In this document: one piece after another, positions 25,601-38,379 of the stretch | How positions within the stretch are numbered: the stretch's first letter is position 1 | Layout: each line of letters begins with the position of its first letter | Source: Struthio camelus | Lineage: Eukaryota; Chordata; Aves; Struthioniformes; Struthionidae | DNA: 64,000 nucleotides | Reading direction: 5' to 3' | Assembly: GCF_040807025.1 (NCBI RefSeq) | Contig: NC_090943.1 | Location: 6,744,356-6,808,355, forward strand | The notes under the pieces: model-generated | Told to the model about the DNA's origin: nothing | Database searches by the model: none | The model's input: the letters and a program-made list of their open reading frames with translations, nothing else | Program-made: the position numbers and the translations under genes

Positions 25601-28600
25601 CAGAGGCACAAGGCCTATCTAAGGAAGAAACCTGGGTAGATGCTAACGCTCTCCATTCTTGCTTTTTGGTTTTTTCCCTTACCTTGAGGTTTTATAAGGA
25701 AACAAGACTTTGCAGAAAACATTAGTTTTACGAAGGATTTTTAGGTGGGAAAGGGAGTGTGAGATGCTTAACGCTCTAGGCCTTAGGAGCCATGTCTGAA
25801 CTGGTATTTGGGTAAAGATGATACTTACCATTTAACTGTCCATTTAACCATTCCCCTCTAACATGGTATTTGTCATCTAACGGTCCTCTTTGGCTCCAAA
25901 ATGCTTGGCAGGCCACGTTGGCTCTGCTTATACTAGCAAGCCAAGCAAGGCCAGGTTGCTGCAGATTATTTTCTGGTCCTAAGGACGAGCACCATGACTT
26001 AGCTCCTATCCATATAATTATTCCTCCTTCCCTCCTTCCAGAAACCCCATCCAGAGTGGCCTTGCCTGCACGGCCACATACCCTCACCCATGCAATGTCC
26101 TGAACCATGTTTGGACACCCTCTGGAAGAGTGCTAGTTGCATGGGCCAAAAATCATGCCAGGGAATGCGTTAACTTCTGGGTGATCACGGACTAGCGTAT
26201 GATCCTGCGCCCTGGTTCTGACTAGCTAGTACAGACACGAGTATTCAAACCACCTACTACAGAGCCTAATTCAAGTGTTGCCATCACGTCCCTCCATGGG
26301 CTTGACAGGGAACCAGGAACCACTCTGCCAGCCTGGGATATCAGACAGCCTCTTTGACGTCTGCAACTCAGATGCTGCAGTGACTATATCAGTAGGCAGC
26401 CTAAACATGACCTGAGTTCAGCTGAGATGTGACTGAGCTCTCCTAATAAGCCACATCTGAAGTAGGGAAGCATTACAGTCCTGTTTATACCTGGTGGAGA
26501 TCTCACAGGCAAAGCCAATCTACACATCTCTCTGGTGCTCTACCATCTCCTCCCCCAACACTCCTTGCGTTGCACGAGATGGGCTCAGTCCTGCTTTGCA
26601 GATTAATCTGGGGTTGCATATCAGTGATTTTTTTTCCCCTGCCAAGACAATAGAAATATTCTGCTTTGGGCTCAGCCTACTATTTCTTTATAATCTAGAG
26701 AAGATATTTATTAGCACTGCCTCTATTGTATTTTGGAGTGGGGAGACGTGGCTGTTGTGTTTGAATGTTCAGTTAAACATGAAGAACCAGCATAAAAAGC
26801 TCCAAACTTCTCATCTCTGATGCCAGAGGAGCATGGAGGGCTACTTTTCAGAGCCAGCCTGGCTAAGGAGCCTTGCGAATACATGAAGCTATTTCATTCC
26901 TCAGTCAAGTAATTTTCAGATGTTAAAGAGAACTTCTTTACCAGATCTTAAACTAAATTTTCCATCTGACCTCTACTTCTAAAGAAAATTTCACCCTTTT
27001 CTTTTTAGGTTTCAAGTTCCACGTTCGTAAGGACTCTGCTCAGTGGGACATTCAATGCAGAAATAGCTTGCACAGTTTCTAACATGGCGATATTATATGA
27101 AACGTTTTAGGGGCCTTCCTTTCTTCTTTTTTTTAATGAAAAAATAGAGGCTTAATCCCAGTTGTGGAGTCTGATTGCCCACCTCTTACGTAGTTCGGGC
27201 AATTTTGGTGATTCCGGTCTTTTTTTTTTTTTTACATTTCCCAAGATCTTGGGAACTTTCTTCTTATGTTTTATTGAAGACATTTTTGCCTTTCTGGGGG
27301 TAGAGGAAAGCTCCCTAACCTAGCAGAAAGTGATCAGCAGACTCAAAAACCAGGAGGCAGAAAAAGAACTTCTAGTTGATTATTATCCTTGCAAGTCTTG
27401 TGATTCTTAAGACAATCTTTTGCTTTCAGAAGGGCCTAAAAGGCTTGGATCAGACAAAACCACAAGTGGATGCTACCTTCAGCAAAGAAGACATAAGATA
27501 TAAAATAACTCTATTTGGAAGGAGAGGAAGCTGAGTTCCTGCAGAGGGGTGATCTACTCCCAACTCTCCCAGCCACACCGTGCCGAGAAAAGGGACGGGA
27601 TAACTTTCAGTTCCGGCTCATTACAGACTTGATGTTATCTCCTTTGTAAGTTACTAAACCCATTTTGTTCATTTTGCAACACATCAATTTTATGGCTGAG
27701 GCTGAAGTATTTACTTGTCCTTGGGGTTTGCAATTGTTGAGATACAGGATGTAAAAGCTTGCATGTAAAATGTGGCTGAACTCTGCTATCCATTCAACAG
27801 AGAGTCAATAGTTCAGGAGTTAATTCATGAGAAGAAGGGAGTAAAAACACACCAAGGTCAGGATCTCATGACCCACAGTCTGCCTATTACTCTATCTGAA
27901 AGACCTTGTAATAGATAGGTATGTGGCTTGAAAAATACATAATATTGTGGTTAAGCAAGGCATTTCATGAGTTCTGTAACATCACACTACCAGCAAACTT
28001 TCTCTAGCACATACTATATTCAGATCAGAGTTCTTTGTGGGATGGAAAACGTTAGAGCGATGAAGGTTTTAAATCTCCTGACACACAAATTGATATGCCA
28101 AAGAATATTTACAAGCTGGTGAGCGTCCCATAAACTCCCGCCAAAGATTTTTCTCGTCAGACACCAAAGGAGATGTGCTGATTTACACCAAAGCTCAGAC
28201 CCTTTACTTACCATCTCCCAACAGTCAGTGAATGCCAAGCTCAGGAAGTCCCTTTTGGTTACCTGTTTGGTATTCCTCCCTGCAGTGCCACGAGATTTGT
28301 GTAGTTTCAGGATTAACAGCCAGTTTTCCTGATTTCCTGTCAGATCATTGCATCCTGGACAAGCAGGTGTGATACACATAGGATTCAGGTGTCCAGTTGC
28401 CCAACCTCAGGGTGCAGGAGGCCTGTCTTGAAGGACAGGTGTGCCATTTCTAGGCATCTTTGCGCAGCCTCAAAGAAAAGGCTGCAGAAAGCCACCACCT
28501 TTATAGTGCAACGCAGACCTCATGAGGCATGGGAGCAAACCTGAGTTCACCAGCCCCACTCCAGGCCATCAGATGGGATCTGGAAGGGACTGGACCACGG

Positions 28601-29029
28601 TCTTCCCCACCAGAGGGGCCGAAGCACCTCTGAGGACCTGCCACTCTGCAGTGAGGACACTGGGGTTAGTCTCTGAAGGATCGAGCGATGGTTTCCAAGG
28701 TGGTCACGTGGCCAGATGCTCTCTCCAGTCTCTGCACCGAAGCCATTCTTCAAATAGGAACAGGGAGGTGACCAAGTTCAAAAAAGAAAAAGAAGGGAAG
28801 GGAGATGGGGTCTCCTAAATGCAGACAAGGCTCTCCAGAGCAGCAGCACCACGGGGTGCCGTGGCAGGGAGGTGGCAGGGAGTGGGGTGGGAGCCAGCAC
28901 CGGGAGACGTGTTGGAGGCCACTGTCAGTCAGCATTGCCTCGTAGTCCCCTCGTGTGAAACCGTAGTCCCAGCACTGCTGGCTCACACGTGCGCAGGTGG
29001 CAAGCAGAAGCTTTTTTGGCCAAGTCATC
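22656..29029. other. Intergenic: AT-rich unique sequence
   Basis: Very AT-rich at 23260-23400. No gene, RNA or repeat family is recognised elsewhere in the stretch. Confidence 0.55.
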
Positions 29030-29165
29030 AGCCTGGGGAAGCAAAGTCCTGCATTCAGTTCCTGAGTCTGCTGCCAGCTTCTCATGTGACCTGGGGTAAA
29101 ATCACTTACTTTCCATTCCTTGTGTGCAAAATGGGACTGTTTATACTTCCCTGCAGACCTCTCTT
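29030..29165 (+). mobile_element. MIR-like SINE relic
   Basis: The order TCCTGCATTCAGTTCCTGAG, TGCTGCCAGCTTCTCATGTG, ACCTGGGGTAAAATCACTTA and TTGTGTGCAAAATGGGACTG follows the sense MIR sequence (loss of a word here and there). It is an ancient copy with no coding content. Confidence 0.6.
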
Positions 29166-32100
29166 GTTTGTTTATAGCATCGGAGGGTTGTGACGGAGCT
29201 GGGCTCCTGCCGTGTGCAGCTCCGAGCACTGCAGGCTTTACTCCGGACCTGGAGGCATTACTAGGATATTAGCTCAGAGGAATATTTGTACCTCGGCCCT
29301 CGGGGGGGCCCAGGGAGGGCCCCCTCCCTTTTCACTTCCAGGATTTTCTTGCAGTGACTTGAAAAAACGAAGGGCAGGAGGAGGGAGGGAAGGAGAGAGA
29401 AAGCATTAATGGAACAAATGCTCCAAACTCGCTTCCAAAAACATTTCTATCTTCCGTCAGCCTAGCAGCTGCAGCATGTCCAATGCTGTGTTCAGAGTAA
29501 TGGTCACCAGCTGCGAGGAACTGTTTTTTTATTGACCGGAGCGTTTCCTCGGGGCTGCAATGGATACCGAACACCTCCGCTTCCAAGTTTCGCAGGTGCC
29601 CGGAGCTGGCTGCACCTCCGGTCGGCAGCCCTGCCAAGGACCTCCTGTGACCGAGTGTCCCCCAGCCTCTCCGCTCCCCGTGCTGCCCTCCAGCCTCCTA
29701 CCAGCAGCACATTCGTTTGCTCTCCTTGCAGGCCTGAAGCCCAGTGCACACCAGTCCTACAGCCATGCTAATTAAAAGACAGTTAAAGGGGTCATCTCAA
29801 AGATAACGCACACAGCAGGAGTAATTAAGATATAATAAAACTACAGCTTTTATTTAAGGGAGATCTTTGGAAGAGGGGGGCTGGATATAACATTTCTGAG
29901 TGCTCTATTATAAGCCTTGAGTTATGAATAAATCCATATTTTAACATCTGGGATTCATAACGTCTTGCTGACAGTCAAATCTCATAAAAGATGTGGTGAA
30001 TTCTACAGATGTGGGAAACCTCATTCAATGAGCTGCATAACAAAGGAAATCAAGGCTTTTTTCGTTATTTCTCGTCAACTTGGTGTCTCTCTGGCAACTG
30101 GCAAAAGCAGCTGGTGACAGTGGGCCTCAGGCCAGAGAAGGAGCTGAAACGCAGGGTCGCCCCTGCTGAAATGCCTCAGAAATTCCCCTCGGCGTCATTA
30201 CCTTAAAAACATGGGCGAAACAAGTCATCCGCACACCATGGGTTGTCCCGGAGTATAGGGTTTCGGTCCCTCCCTGACACTCACGGCTGTACGTTCATGC
30301 AATAAAAAGCAATTCCCACCTGGGGAAGCTTAAAAAAATAGAGGGGGACAAGGAAAGCACTGCCCGGGGTAGCAAGACGAAGTGAGGTTAAGGGACGCGC
30401 CTAAGCTTTGCATAAACGCCTCTTAAATCCCAGATCTGGGTTTTAGCGTGATAAGAGAGAGGGAAGGAAGGGGGATGAAGAGAAAAGGCTGGACAGGGGC
30501 ATCAGCCCGTCTCCCTGCTCTCACAAATTCTGGCGGGCCTCCACCACCCCTCCAGTGAGCACCTGCCTAACGGAGTCCCTACTAACATTTTCCAATGAGC
30601 TGTTTTACTTCTCCAAGAAAGGGAAGGAGAAGGAGACGGCAGTGAAGAATTTTCTAGCAAAAACAACAGCAACCGTATTATCTGCAAACTAGACCCAACA
30701 CTTGCACTGTCACAGGCGTTGCAGCACACTGGAAGCTACTTTCATTCGGGCAAAACCAAGAAAAGCAAACAGCGCATTATGGTCGCGTTTAATTGGGGCT
30801 TATATAAAGTTGGAGCACCGAAGTCTGTGTTTAATGCGTTTGTGGTGGTTGGGATTTTTTCTCCCCAAATAGCTTGCCATTGATTTTCTTCTTAACAGGC
30901 GCTCCCGTCCTGACAGTCCATCTCACTCGCCGTGTTCAGACTAAGAGGTTGTAATCTTCCCGTTGGTGATAGCTGAATCCTTCAGCCGTGCACACAGCTA
31001 CGTTTTCACTAAAAGAGGATTGTGATCTATTAATCAATACAGATGAAGTGGGCTAGCCGAGCCTTAACAAGGCCGTGGTTATCACGCGCAGCCCCACAGA
31101 AATGAGCAGGTCGGACAGGCACAAAATCAGGAAGCATCTCAAGAGCATCGTCCTCAGCGCTGGGTTTCCTGGGATTGAAAGAAACGGGTGGTGTGAAAAA
31201 AGGTAATGCAAAGAGCCACTGTTGGTATTTGAATGTTCAGTCCGCTGTTTTGTCGGGGCCAAACCTCTCGCATCAAGAAATTACAGTGTTTAGGTGAAAA
31301 TGCAAATGCCAGTATAGGTAGCTGGAAGCCCGGCTCAGAAGCTCAGGAAGCTGGGCCAGTCACATTCGCACATATGGAGGGACAAGAAGAGTTGGAAAAG
31401 GTACGGTTGATCAGGGCACTAATTGCAGAAGTGTCCTGAAATCTCTTAAAATGGATTGGTTGGGGCGCACACAGAAGAAGGGAGGTGAGACACTGTCCTT
31501 CAGCTCCCTCCATCACCATGCCCCTCACCACGGAGGCCAGAATTACCTGCATTTGACAGTGGGGGAAACTGAGGCACATAAGGGAGGTGGGATTTCTTTG
31601 GGAGGCTGCAGGAAATCAGAGCCAGGGCTGGATGACAGAAAATGGGATTCCCGAGCTCAGTGAGTCCAGCCCAGCTGGCTGTGTTGCGTGACTTGCGCTC
31701 AGTGGCTGGCAGGCCTCGAGAGGAGAGCTAAAGCGCTGGAGCTCTGAATTTCCCAGCTCTCAAATATTTGGATAGTCTATAAATATAATTTTAAGCTCCT
31801 AATCCCCCTCTGTCAAACGACGTCAGTTTCTTTTTTTTTTCAGTTTCGACCTTCCCTCTTTGTAAAGGTTTTGCTAAAACAGCCTCAGCTATGACATCAT
31901 CTGAGAATTTCACTTAGCAAAATGCTTTGAATCATTCGTGCCGGTTTTGACGACTCTGCCAATGGAAATATCTCCTGCAGCAAGTGCGACTTTAAACCCT
32001 GAATGTGCTTTTTTTTTGTTCTTTTTTTTTTTTTTTCCTTTCTCCAGTAGTCGCACTTGGAGCGAAATTGTCCCCTGGACTCCCGGCCAGCTGTCCCAGA

Positions 32101-34189
32101 GGAAAGGGCTGCTCCATGACGGCAGGAGAAGATGATCTGAAGCCCCAGGAAGAGCCCATCTGCAGAGAGGGCAGCCTCCTCCATGGCCATGCCCTAGCAG
32201 TCCCTGTGGCTGGTGAAGAGGAGGAGGAGGACGGGTTCGGGGTCTCCTGCTGCATGCCTGGGCTTTGAATGTGGTGCTGTGGCTGTATCGCAGGTCAGGA
32301 AAGCAATGGGGAAGGTCCCTCGCTGATGATGAGAGCGGATAGTGCTGCGAATGGAAGAGCAGATCACACGATATGCTCACAGGTATTTTTTTCCCTGGGA
32401 ACCTGTGTTGCCTCCTGCTTGCCAGCATTGCTCTAGAAATGAATGTCCTCGTCTCCTCCACGCTCTTCTTTACGGTTACATTGAAGGAGGAACATCATCT
32501 CCTGAACCCAAACTAGGCAGAAATGGGAGAATCCTAGCCCCTGAAGTCATGTTTCATGTCCAACAGCCTTTGTGTCCCCAAAACAAGCAAACAAGTAAGG
32601 TGGCCCTCAGCTATCCCTAATGGACTACTGCCAGATGTCTTCTTCCTCATGACCTCCACACATGTGGATAGCAGCAGTTCGGTGCTCAAAGTGGCCTTGA
32701 TGAAGCGGGAACGTCCTTTGCAAATACTTGACCCTCGGTGACGTGTCTCTGACCTAACCACCCCCCAAAACATGCATTAAGAGTCTCTTCCTAACAATAG
32801 GGCCCAGGGTTATGATGTTAGAGGCTACTTCAAACCAAAATGGTCCCTGACTTCTCCTTCCTGCCACAAGCCCCCCGTGAAACCACATCGAAACGCCTCT
32901 GTCCCTACAGCAAAAAGCCTCCAGAAGGGAACGCATCTGAGATTTTATGGCTCTACTGATATTATTTGAAGCAAACGTAAACACACTCAGGCTTATAATA
33001 AGAGGGTGTAAGAGATAGTAAGTGCAAATGACTCATTCACTGAGCTTTTCCAGGATTAGGCAGCAGCAGAAGGGCAACGGCTGTGTAAAACGGACTTTAA
33101 AAAATAATCTTCTAATAAGATTTTAATAAAACCTGTTAATAAATTACACTGCTTGACTTCAAGAACTATTTCTCCCCTGCAGTATTTTTCTGTAGAGTTA
33201 AAACCAGGATCCTCCTCGGGTGCGTGGCACCACCTCGACCGCACCGCAGGCAGTGCCGGGCTGGGAAGGGATCGCTCGGGTCCAGAGATGAACTGAAAAT
33301 CACACCTGCGGGGAGAGGTTCAGTCCTTAAAAAAAATGTGTTTTAGGCCTCATGCAACATTTCTTTTCAGATTAAGCTCAACCACCTTTTTTTTTTTTTA
33401 CACAGCTCTTGTTGCCTTTTTCTTTTTTTTGCCCTCAGTAGATTGATTTCAAAATGAAAATAAATGCCATTTTTTTGAAACCAAAGGCCTCTTCATTTCA
33501 TCGCCCCTCCAAAATTTATGCAGAAATGTTGACTTACCAAAGCCTCGCTCTAATTCTAGCGTGCGGACGTGCACTAGCATACCGCCAGTGCAGGGCCACC
33601 GCCACGTTTTTGGTACTTTCCTTGGGAGCCTGTCTCCTAGCATCGAGTCATTACATGATAATCTTGTCTCTCGTTTGAAGGAGAAAAATTGATTTTTGCA
33701 GCTCCCACAGGTGAGGAGGAAAGCTTGTGCATGCAAATGTTTAGGAGCTCAAAAACCAGCATGCAAAGCAGGAGGACCTAGGTTTATTGCCCTTTTGGAC
33801 ACCTCTCCTTCCAGACGTTTTTGGCCCCAGTGGGGCGATGCTCATCCCCATCTCTCCCACTTTGCTTCTTGTTAAATTGGAGCCACTCTCTTCGGGGAAG
33901 GCTGTGAAGAAAGGGGCAGAAGCCTAAAAACAGCTCCTCCGTTGTATTGCTGTCCTACAAAATGAGTAGGGAAAATATCCTTCGTGCAGGGGGGAGACGC
34001 ACCAAAGCCCAAGCGGCCCCAAGCGGGGCGGCGAACTCCTCGTAGGGGCAGCCACCTCCCGAACGCCCTTGTACGCCGAACGCGCTGCCACGTGCGTCAG
34101 AAGGGCTTGTCCTCCCGCACCGTTAGGCCTGTAAATTTTGGGAGGAATGCATATTTTTGATGGCAAGCGGCCCAGAACAGCAAGCTTTC
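29166..34189. other. Intergenic: unique sequence upstream of the CpG island
   Basis: It contains one MIR relic (31541-31650) and poly-T/A runs (32009-32038, 33387-33399). No exon is recognised on either strand. Confidence 0.55.
31541..31650 (-). mobile_element. MIR-like SINE relic
   Basis: CATTTGACAGTGGGGGAAAC followed by TGAGGCACATAAGGGAGG matches the reverse complement of the MIR 3' half. The copy is diverged and short. Confidence 0.6.
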
Positions 34190-36420
34190 GCTTTTGCAAC
34201 TGCCCAGTGCTGCAACCCGGCTACTTGGCTGAGCCGCGCCGGGGTAACCAGCTTTCCGCGGGCGGCGCGGCGGCGTTCCCAGAGAAACGACCTGCTGCCT
34301 TCGCTCACCGGTGACTATCGCTGTCGGAGAAAACTCCGGAGACGTTCGCTCTCGGCCACACGGAGGAGAGCAGCGTTTTTTTGGTGTGAGCTTTGCCCTG
34401 AAGTCGTTCGGCCCGGTTAAATATAGATATACACGTAGCTGTGTAAAATATATGCATGGAATATGCGACGTATGTGATTAGATATCTGTTTATCTTAGTG
34501 TGTATTTATCTATTTTTTTTTTTTATCTATTTCAGCACTTATTTACCGATTTCATCCGTTTCACCGCTCTTTCGGTCCAGGGAAAGCGTCGCCGGCGCTG
34601 CCGACGCCGTGGGCTGGCTAAGGCCTCCTTCGGCCCGGAAGCAGAGCTTTTCGGCCAGCCTTTCTGCCCGCGACGCGAGCTGCGGCCCGGAGCCTGGCGT
34701 CGTCCTTTTCACAAGCGACGCTTTCCGACAAATAAGGCCGGCGAGGCCCGGTAACGTCTCTCACCTCGCCGTCGCTAGGGCCGCAGCGCACCTGGGGCGA
34801 GTCGGGCGTAGGGCGCAGAGCGAGGCAGGCCTTCGTCCGCCCGAGACGACAAACAACGGCGCGGCGGCGAGGTTTTTCGGCGGGGGGAACATCACCGTTT
34901 GCCAACCAGCCCGGCCGCCGAGAAGCCGGGCCGTAGCTGCCGCCGGAGAGGCGGGAGGCCCCGGCGCCGCCTTTGCCGCCCCCTGGGTGTTGGGGTCAGC
35001 GCTTCACGGGCGCCATGTTGCTGCTTCTTTGCCTTTGCTGCCGCTCACAGCTCCCTCCTCTTTTTTGGGGGGCTTTTTTGAGGTTTTGTCGTCCCCCCCC
35101 CAAACCCAGGAGCAGCACCAGAGCGCCATATATATAAAATGATATATTAAGAAAGGACTGTGCCGTCCCAGTACAGACCCATCGTTTCCCAGTTGAGGTG
35201 AACAGCCCGGAGCCCGCAGCTGAACCGAAGCCTTCGCCTTGTCGCTTTGATGTCCGCCTTTCGGGGGAGAAAACCCAACTCGGAGCCCTTTTTTCACCTC
35301 GCCTCCCGGCTGCTGCCGCCGCCGCCGCCAGGTTAAACAGAAAATTTTTGTTGTTGCTGTTGTTTTTCTCTCCGAAATCCACTGGTTGGGAGGAAGGAGG
35401 AAGGAGTCGCAACAGCAAAACCCGCGTTGAGTCAAACTGAGAACAACTTCACGCAACCTACGCAGGAAAAACGTCTTACATCGTTGGAGGGTTATTTATC
35501 CTGGGGTGTAAGCGTTTACTTCTTGGGCCGTGCCGTGCCTTTAGGCTGCTTTTTTAAAGGAAAAGCAGTGCTTCGGAAGGAAAAGCCCGAAAGTTTTGCT
35601 TCAAAATGCCTTTCTCACACTCGGACACGTCTGAGGTCAGAACCGCTCGTCCCGACTGTTGGCCCTGAGTTGCTAAAGGGTTTTTGTCTTGCCCGGGACT
35701 TAGGTCACAGCAGCTTTACTACTGTTGGAACAAATAAACGCAAAGGAGAAAACAAGGCCGGCGACGGGCCGCGCCGCTGCGACTAAAGGACGCTGCAAGC
35801 AACCCGCCGCCCTCCGCGAGCCGCCGGTGTTGCAATTTCTCTCCGCCAGCAGAGCGGGCGGCTCGGGCTCGCGTGCGGGGCGGAAGCTGCCGCCTGATGC
35901 ACCTCCAGCGCACACAACAACAACAACAACAAAATAAATAAAATAAAATAAAAGAAATAAAGCCTTTTATTTCTCGTCGTTAGCCAGTAAGTCGTGAAAC
36001 CCCAACACGTCCACGAGCCTGCCCGTCATTCGGCCCGACCGTGGCGGCGCGCTGGCATACCTCATCTGCCCGGCACCAGAGGTTCAACGCCGGGTTGCTT
36101 TAGCTCAGCGTTGCATAAAGGGAATATTATGGTGCGGAAAAGGGGGGGGTGGCTAAAGAAAGGCTCTGTGTGCGCCGCCAGGACACCGGGGCCCGCGGCG
36201 CTCGCGGTCGCTGCCGGGCGTCTTTTATTAAAACCGTCTTCCTTCCCCTCTCGCGCGGAGCCGCTCGCCCACTCCGCTGCCCTGCCGAGGGCGGTGGCGG
36301 GGGGGGGGGGGTGTTCGCGTTTCCTACCGTCCCCCGGATGCTGAGCCACGGCGGCTTTAGCAGTCATCGTTTTTGCACCTGATAAAGCATCTCGCGTTTT
36401 AATTTCATCCTAAAAGCCTC
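34190..36420. promoter_or_regulatory. CpG-rich island about 2-4 kb upstream of CSRNP1 exon 1
   Basis: GC- and CpG-dense patches (34190-34420, 34560-35030, 35200-35340, 35750-35900, 36000-36330) interrupt otherwise AT-rich DNA. A YY1-like site reads AACATGGCGCC on the - strand (about 35010-35020). No open frame with recognisable protein features begins here. It may be an upstream or divergent promoter for CSRNP1 or an unrecognised non-coding RNA; direction cannot be told from the sequence. Confidence 0.5.
35914..35962 (+). repeat. Compound microsatellite (AAC)n-(AAATA)n
   Basis: Six CAA units followed by AAATA-type units. Confidence 0.9.
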
Positions 36421-36441
36421 GCGCCCCCCCGCCCCCGCCTG

Positions 36442-38372
36442 TTTTCAGGGGCCATTATGGGATCCAAACCCCTTTTGGGGACCAGCTCCAGCTTATGGAG
36501 CCCAAACCCCGTTTCAGGACCCAGATATTTTTGGGGAACCCAGAGCTCTTTCGGGAGCCAAGATTTGCTTATGGGGTCCAAGCCCCTTTTGGGGACCCAG
36601 ACCCCTTTTGGGCATCCAGATGCCTTTGGGGGGCCAACCTTTGCTTGTGGAGCCCAAATCTCTGTTGGGGACTCAAACCTGTTTCAGGGGTCAACATTTG
36701 CTTATGGGATCCAAATCCCGTTCTGGGGACCCAGACCCCTTCTGGGAACCCAGACCCCTTTTGGGGCTCAAAATCCCTTTTGATGACCCAGACCCCTTTT
36801 GAGGGCCAACCTCTGCTTATGGGATGTAAACCCATTTTGGGGGCTCAGACCCCTTTTGGGGACCAGTCTATGTTCATAGGATCCAGCCCCCTTTCGGGGA
36901 CCCAACCCCCCTTTGGGAACCCAGACCCCTTTTGAGGACCCATCCCTTTGGGCATGGCATCCAAATCCCTTTTGGGGACCCAGACCTCTTTTGGGGACCC
37001 AAACTCCTTTTGGCAACCCACCCCCCTTTTGGGCACACAGACCCCTTTCAGGGATCCAGATCTCTTTTGGTGACCCAAGCCCCTTTTGGGGATCCAGACC
37101 TCTTTTGGGGACCTAATCCCCCTTTGGGGAACCCAGACCCCTTTTGATGACCCAAATCCCTTTTGGGCACCCAAACCCCTTTTGGTGACCTATCTCCCTT
37201 TTGGGGACCCAGACCCCCTTTTGGGGAACCCAGACCCCTTTTGGTGACCCAAAGTCCTTTTGGGGACCCAACCCCCTTTTGGGGACCCAGACCTCTTTTG
37301 GGCACCCAGACCTCTTTTGGGGACCCAACGCCCCCCTTTGGGAACCCATCTCCCTTTTGGAGAACCCAGACCCCTTTTGGGCATGCAAACCCCTTCTGGG
37401 GACCCAGACCCCTTTTGGGCACTCAGACCCCTTTTGGTGACCCAGACCTCTTTTGGGGACCCAACCCCCCCCCTTTCAGAATCCAGACCCCTTTTGGAGA
37501 ACCCTGACCCCTTTTGGTGATCCCAGATCCCTTTTGGGGAACCCAGACCCCTTTTGGGCATGCAAACCCCTTCTGGGGACCTAGACCCCTTTTGAGGACC
37601 CAGACCTCTTTTGGGGACCCAACACCCCCCTTTGGGAACCCAGACCCCTTTTGGGCACGCAAACGCCTTCTGGGGACCCAGACCCCTTTTGGGAACCCAG
37701 ACCCCTTTTGGAGAACCCTGACCCCTTATGGTGATCCAGATCCGGTTTGGGGAACCCAGACCCCTTTTGGGCATGCAAACCCCTTCTGGGGACCCATCCC
37801 CCTTTTGAGGACCCAGACCCCTTTTGGGGAACCCGGACCCCTTTTGGTGATCCAGATCCGGTTTGGGGAACCCAGACCCCTTTTGGGCACGCAAACCCCT
37901 TCTGGGGACCCATCCCCCTTTTGGGTACCCATCTCCCTTTTGGGGAACCCAGACCCCTTTTGGGCACGCAAACCCCTTCTGGGGACCCATCCCCCTTTTG
38001 AGGACCCAGACCCCTTTTGGTGACCCAAACCTCTTTTGGGGACCCAACACCCCCCCCTTTTGGGTACCTGGACCCCTTTTGGAGAACCCTGACCCCTTTT
38101 GGGCACGCAAACCCCTTCTGGGGCCCCATCTCCCTTTTGGGTACCTGGACCCCTTTTGAGGAACCTGGACCCCTTTTGGTGATCCAGATCCCTTTTGGGT
38201 ACCCAGACCCCTTTTGGGGAACCCAGACCCCTTTTGGGCACACAAACCCCTTCTGGGTACCCAGACCCCTTTTGGGGAACCCAGACCCCTTTTGGGCACG
38301 CAAACCCCTTCTGGGGCCCCATCTCCCTTTTGGGGACCCAGACCCCCTTTTGGGGAACTCAGACCCCTTTGA
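36442..38372. repeat. Minisatellite A: 19-20 bp tandem array upstream of CSRNP1
   Basis: About 1.9 kb of tandem units with consensus TTGGGGACCCAGACCCCTT, roughly 95-100 copies. The units are divergent and more irregular in the first 400 bases. A variant unit with GCAAACCCCTTCTGG recurs at 37385, 37562, 37659, 37775, 37891, 37968, 38106 and 38300. The gaps (177, 97, 116, 116, 77, 138, 194) are close to multiples of 19.4. A 116-bp higher-order copy is clear from 37731 to 37847. On the - strand each unit gives GGGG and GGG runs, so quadruplex formation is possible. The array ends about 380 bases before the presumed first exon. Confidence 0.97.
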
Positions 38373-38379
38373 AGCCCAC

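Noticed and set aside
34456-35142. 228-codon + strand frame in the upstream CpG island
   Set aside because: GC-rich DNA has few stop codons. The translation is Ala/Arg/Pro-rich with no recognisable domain and overlaps frames on the other strand.
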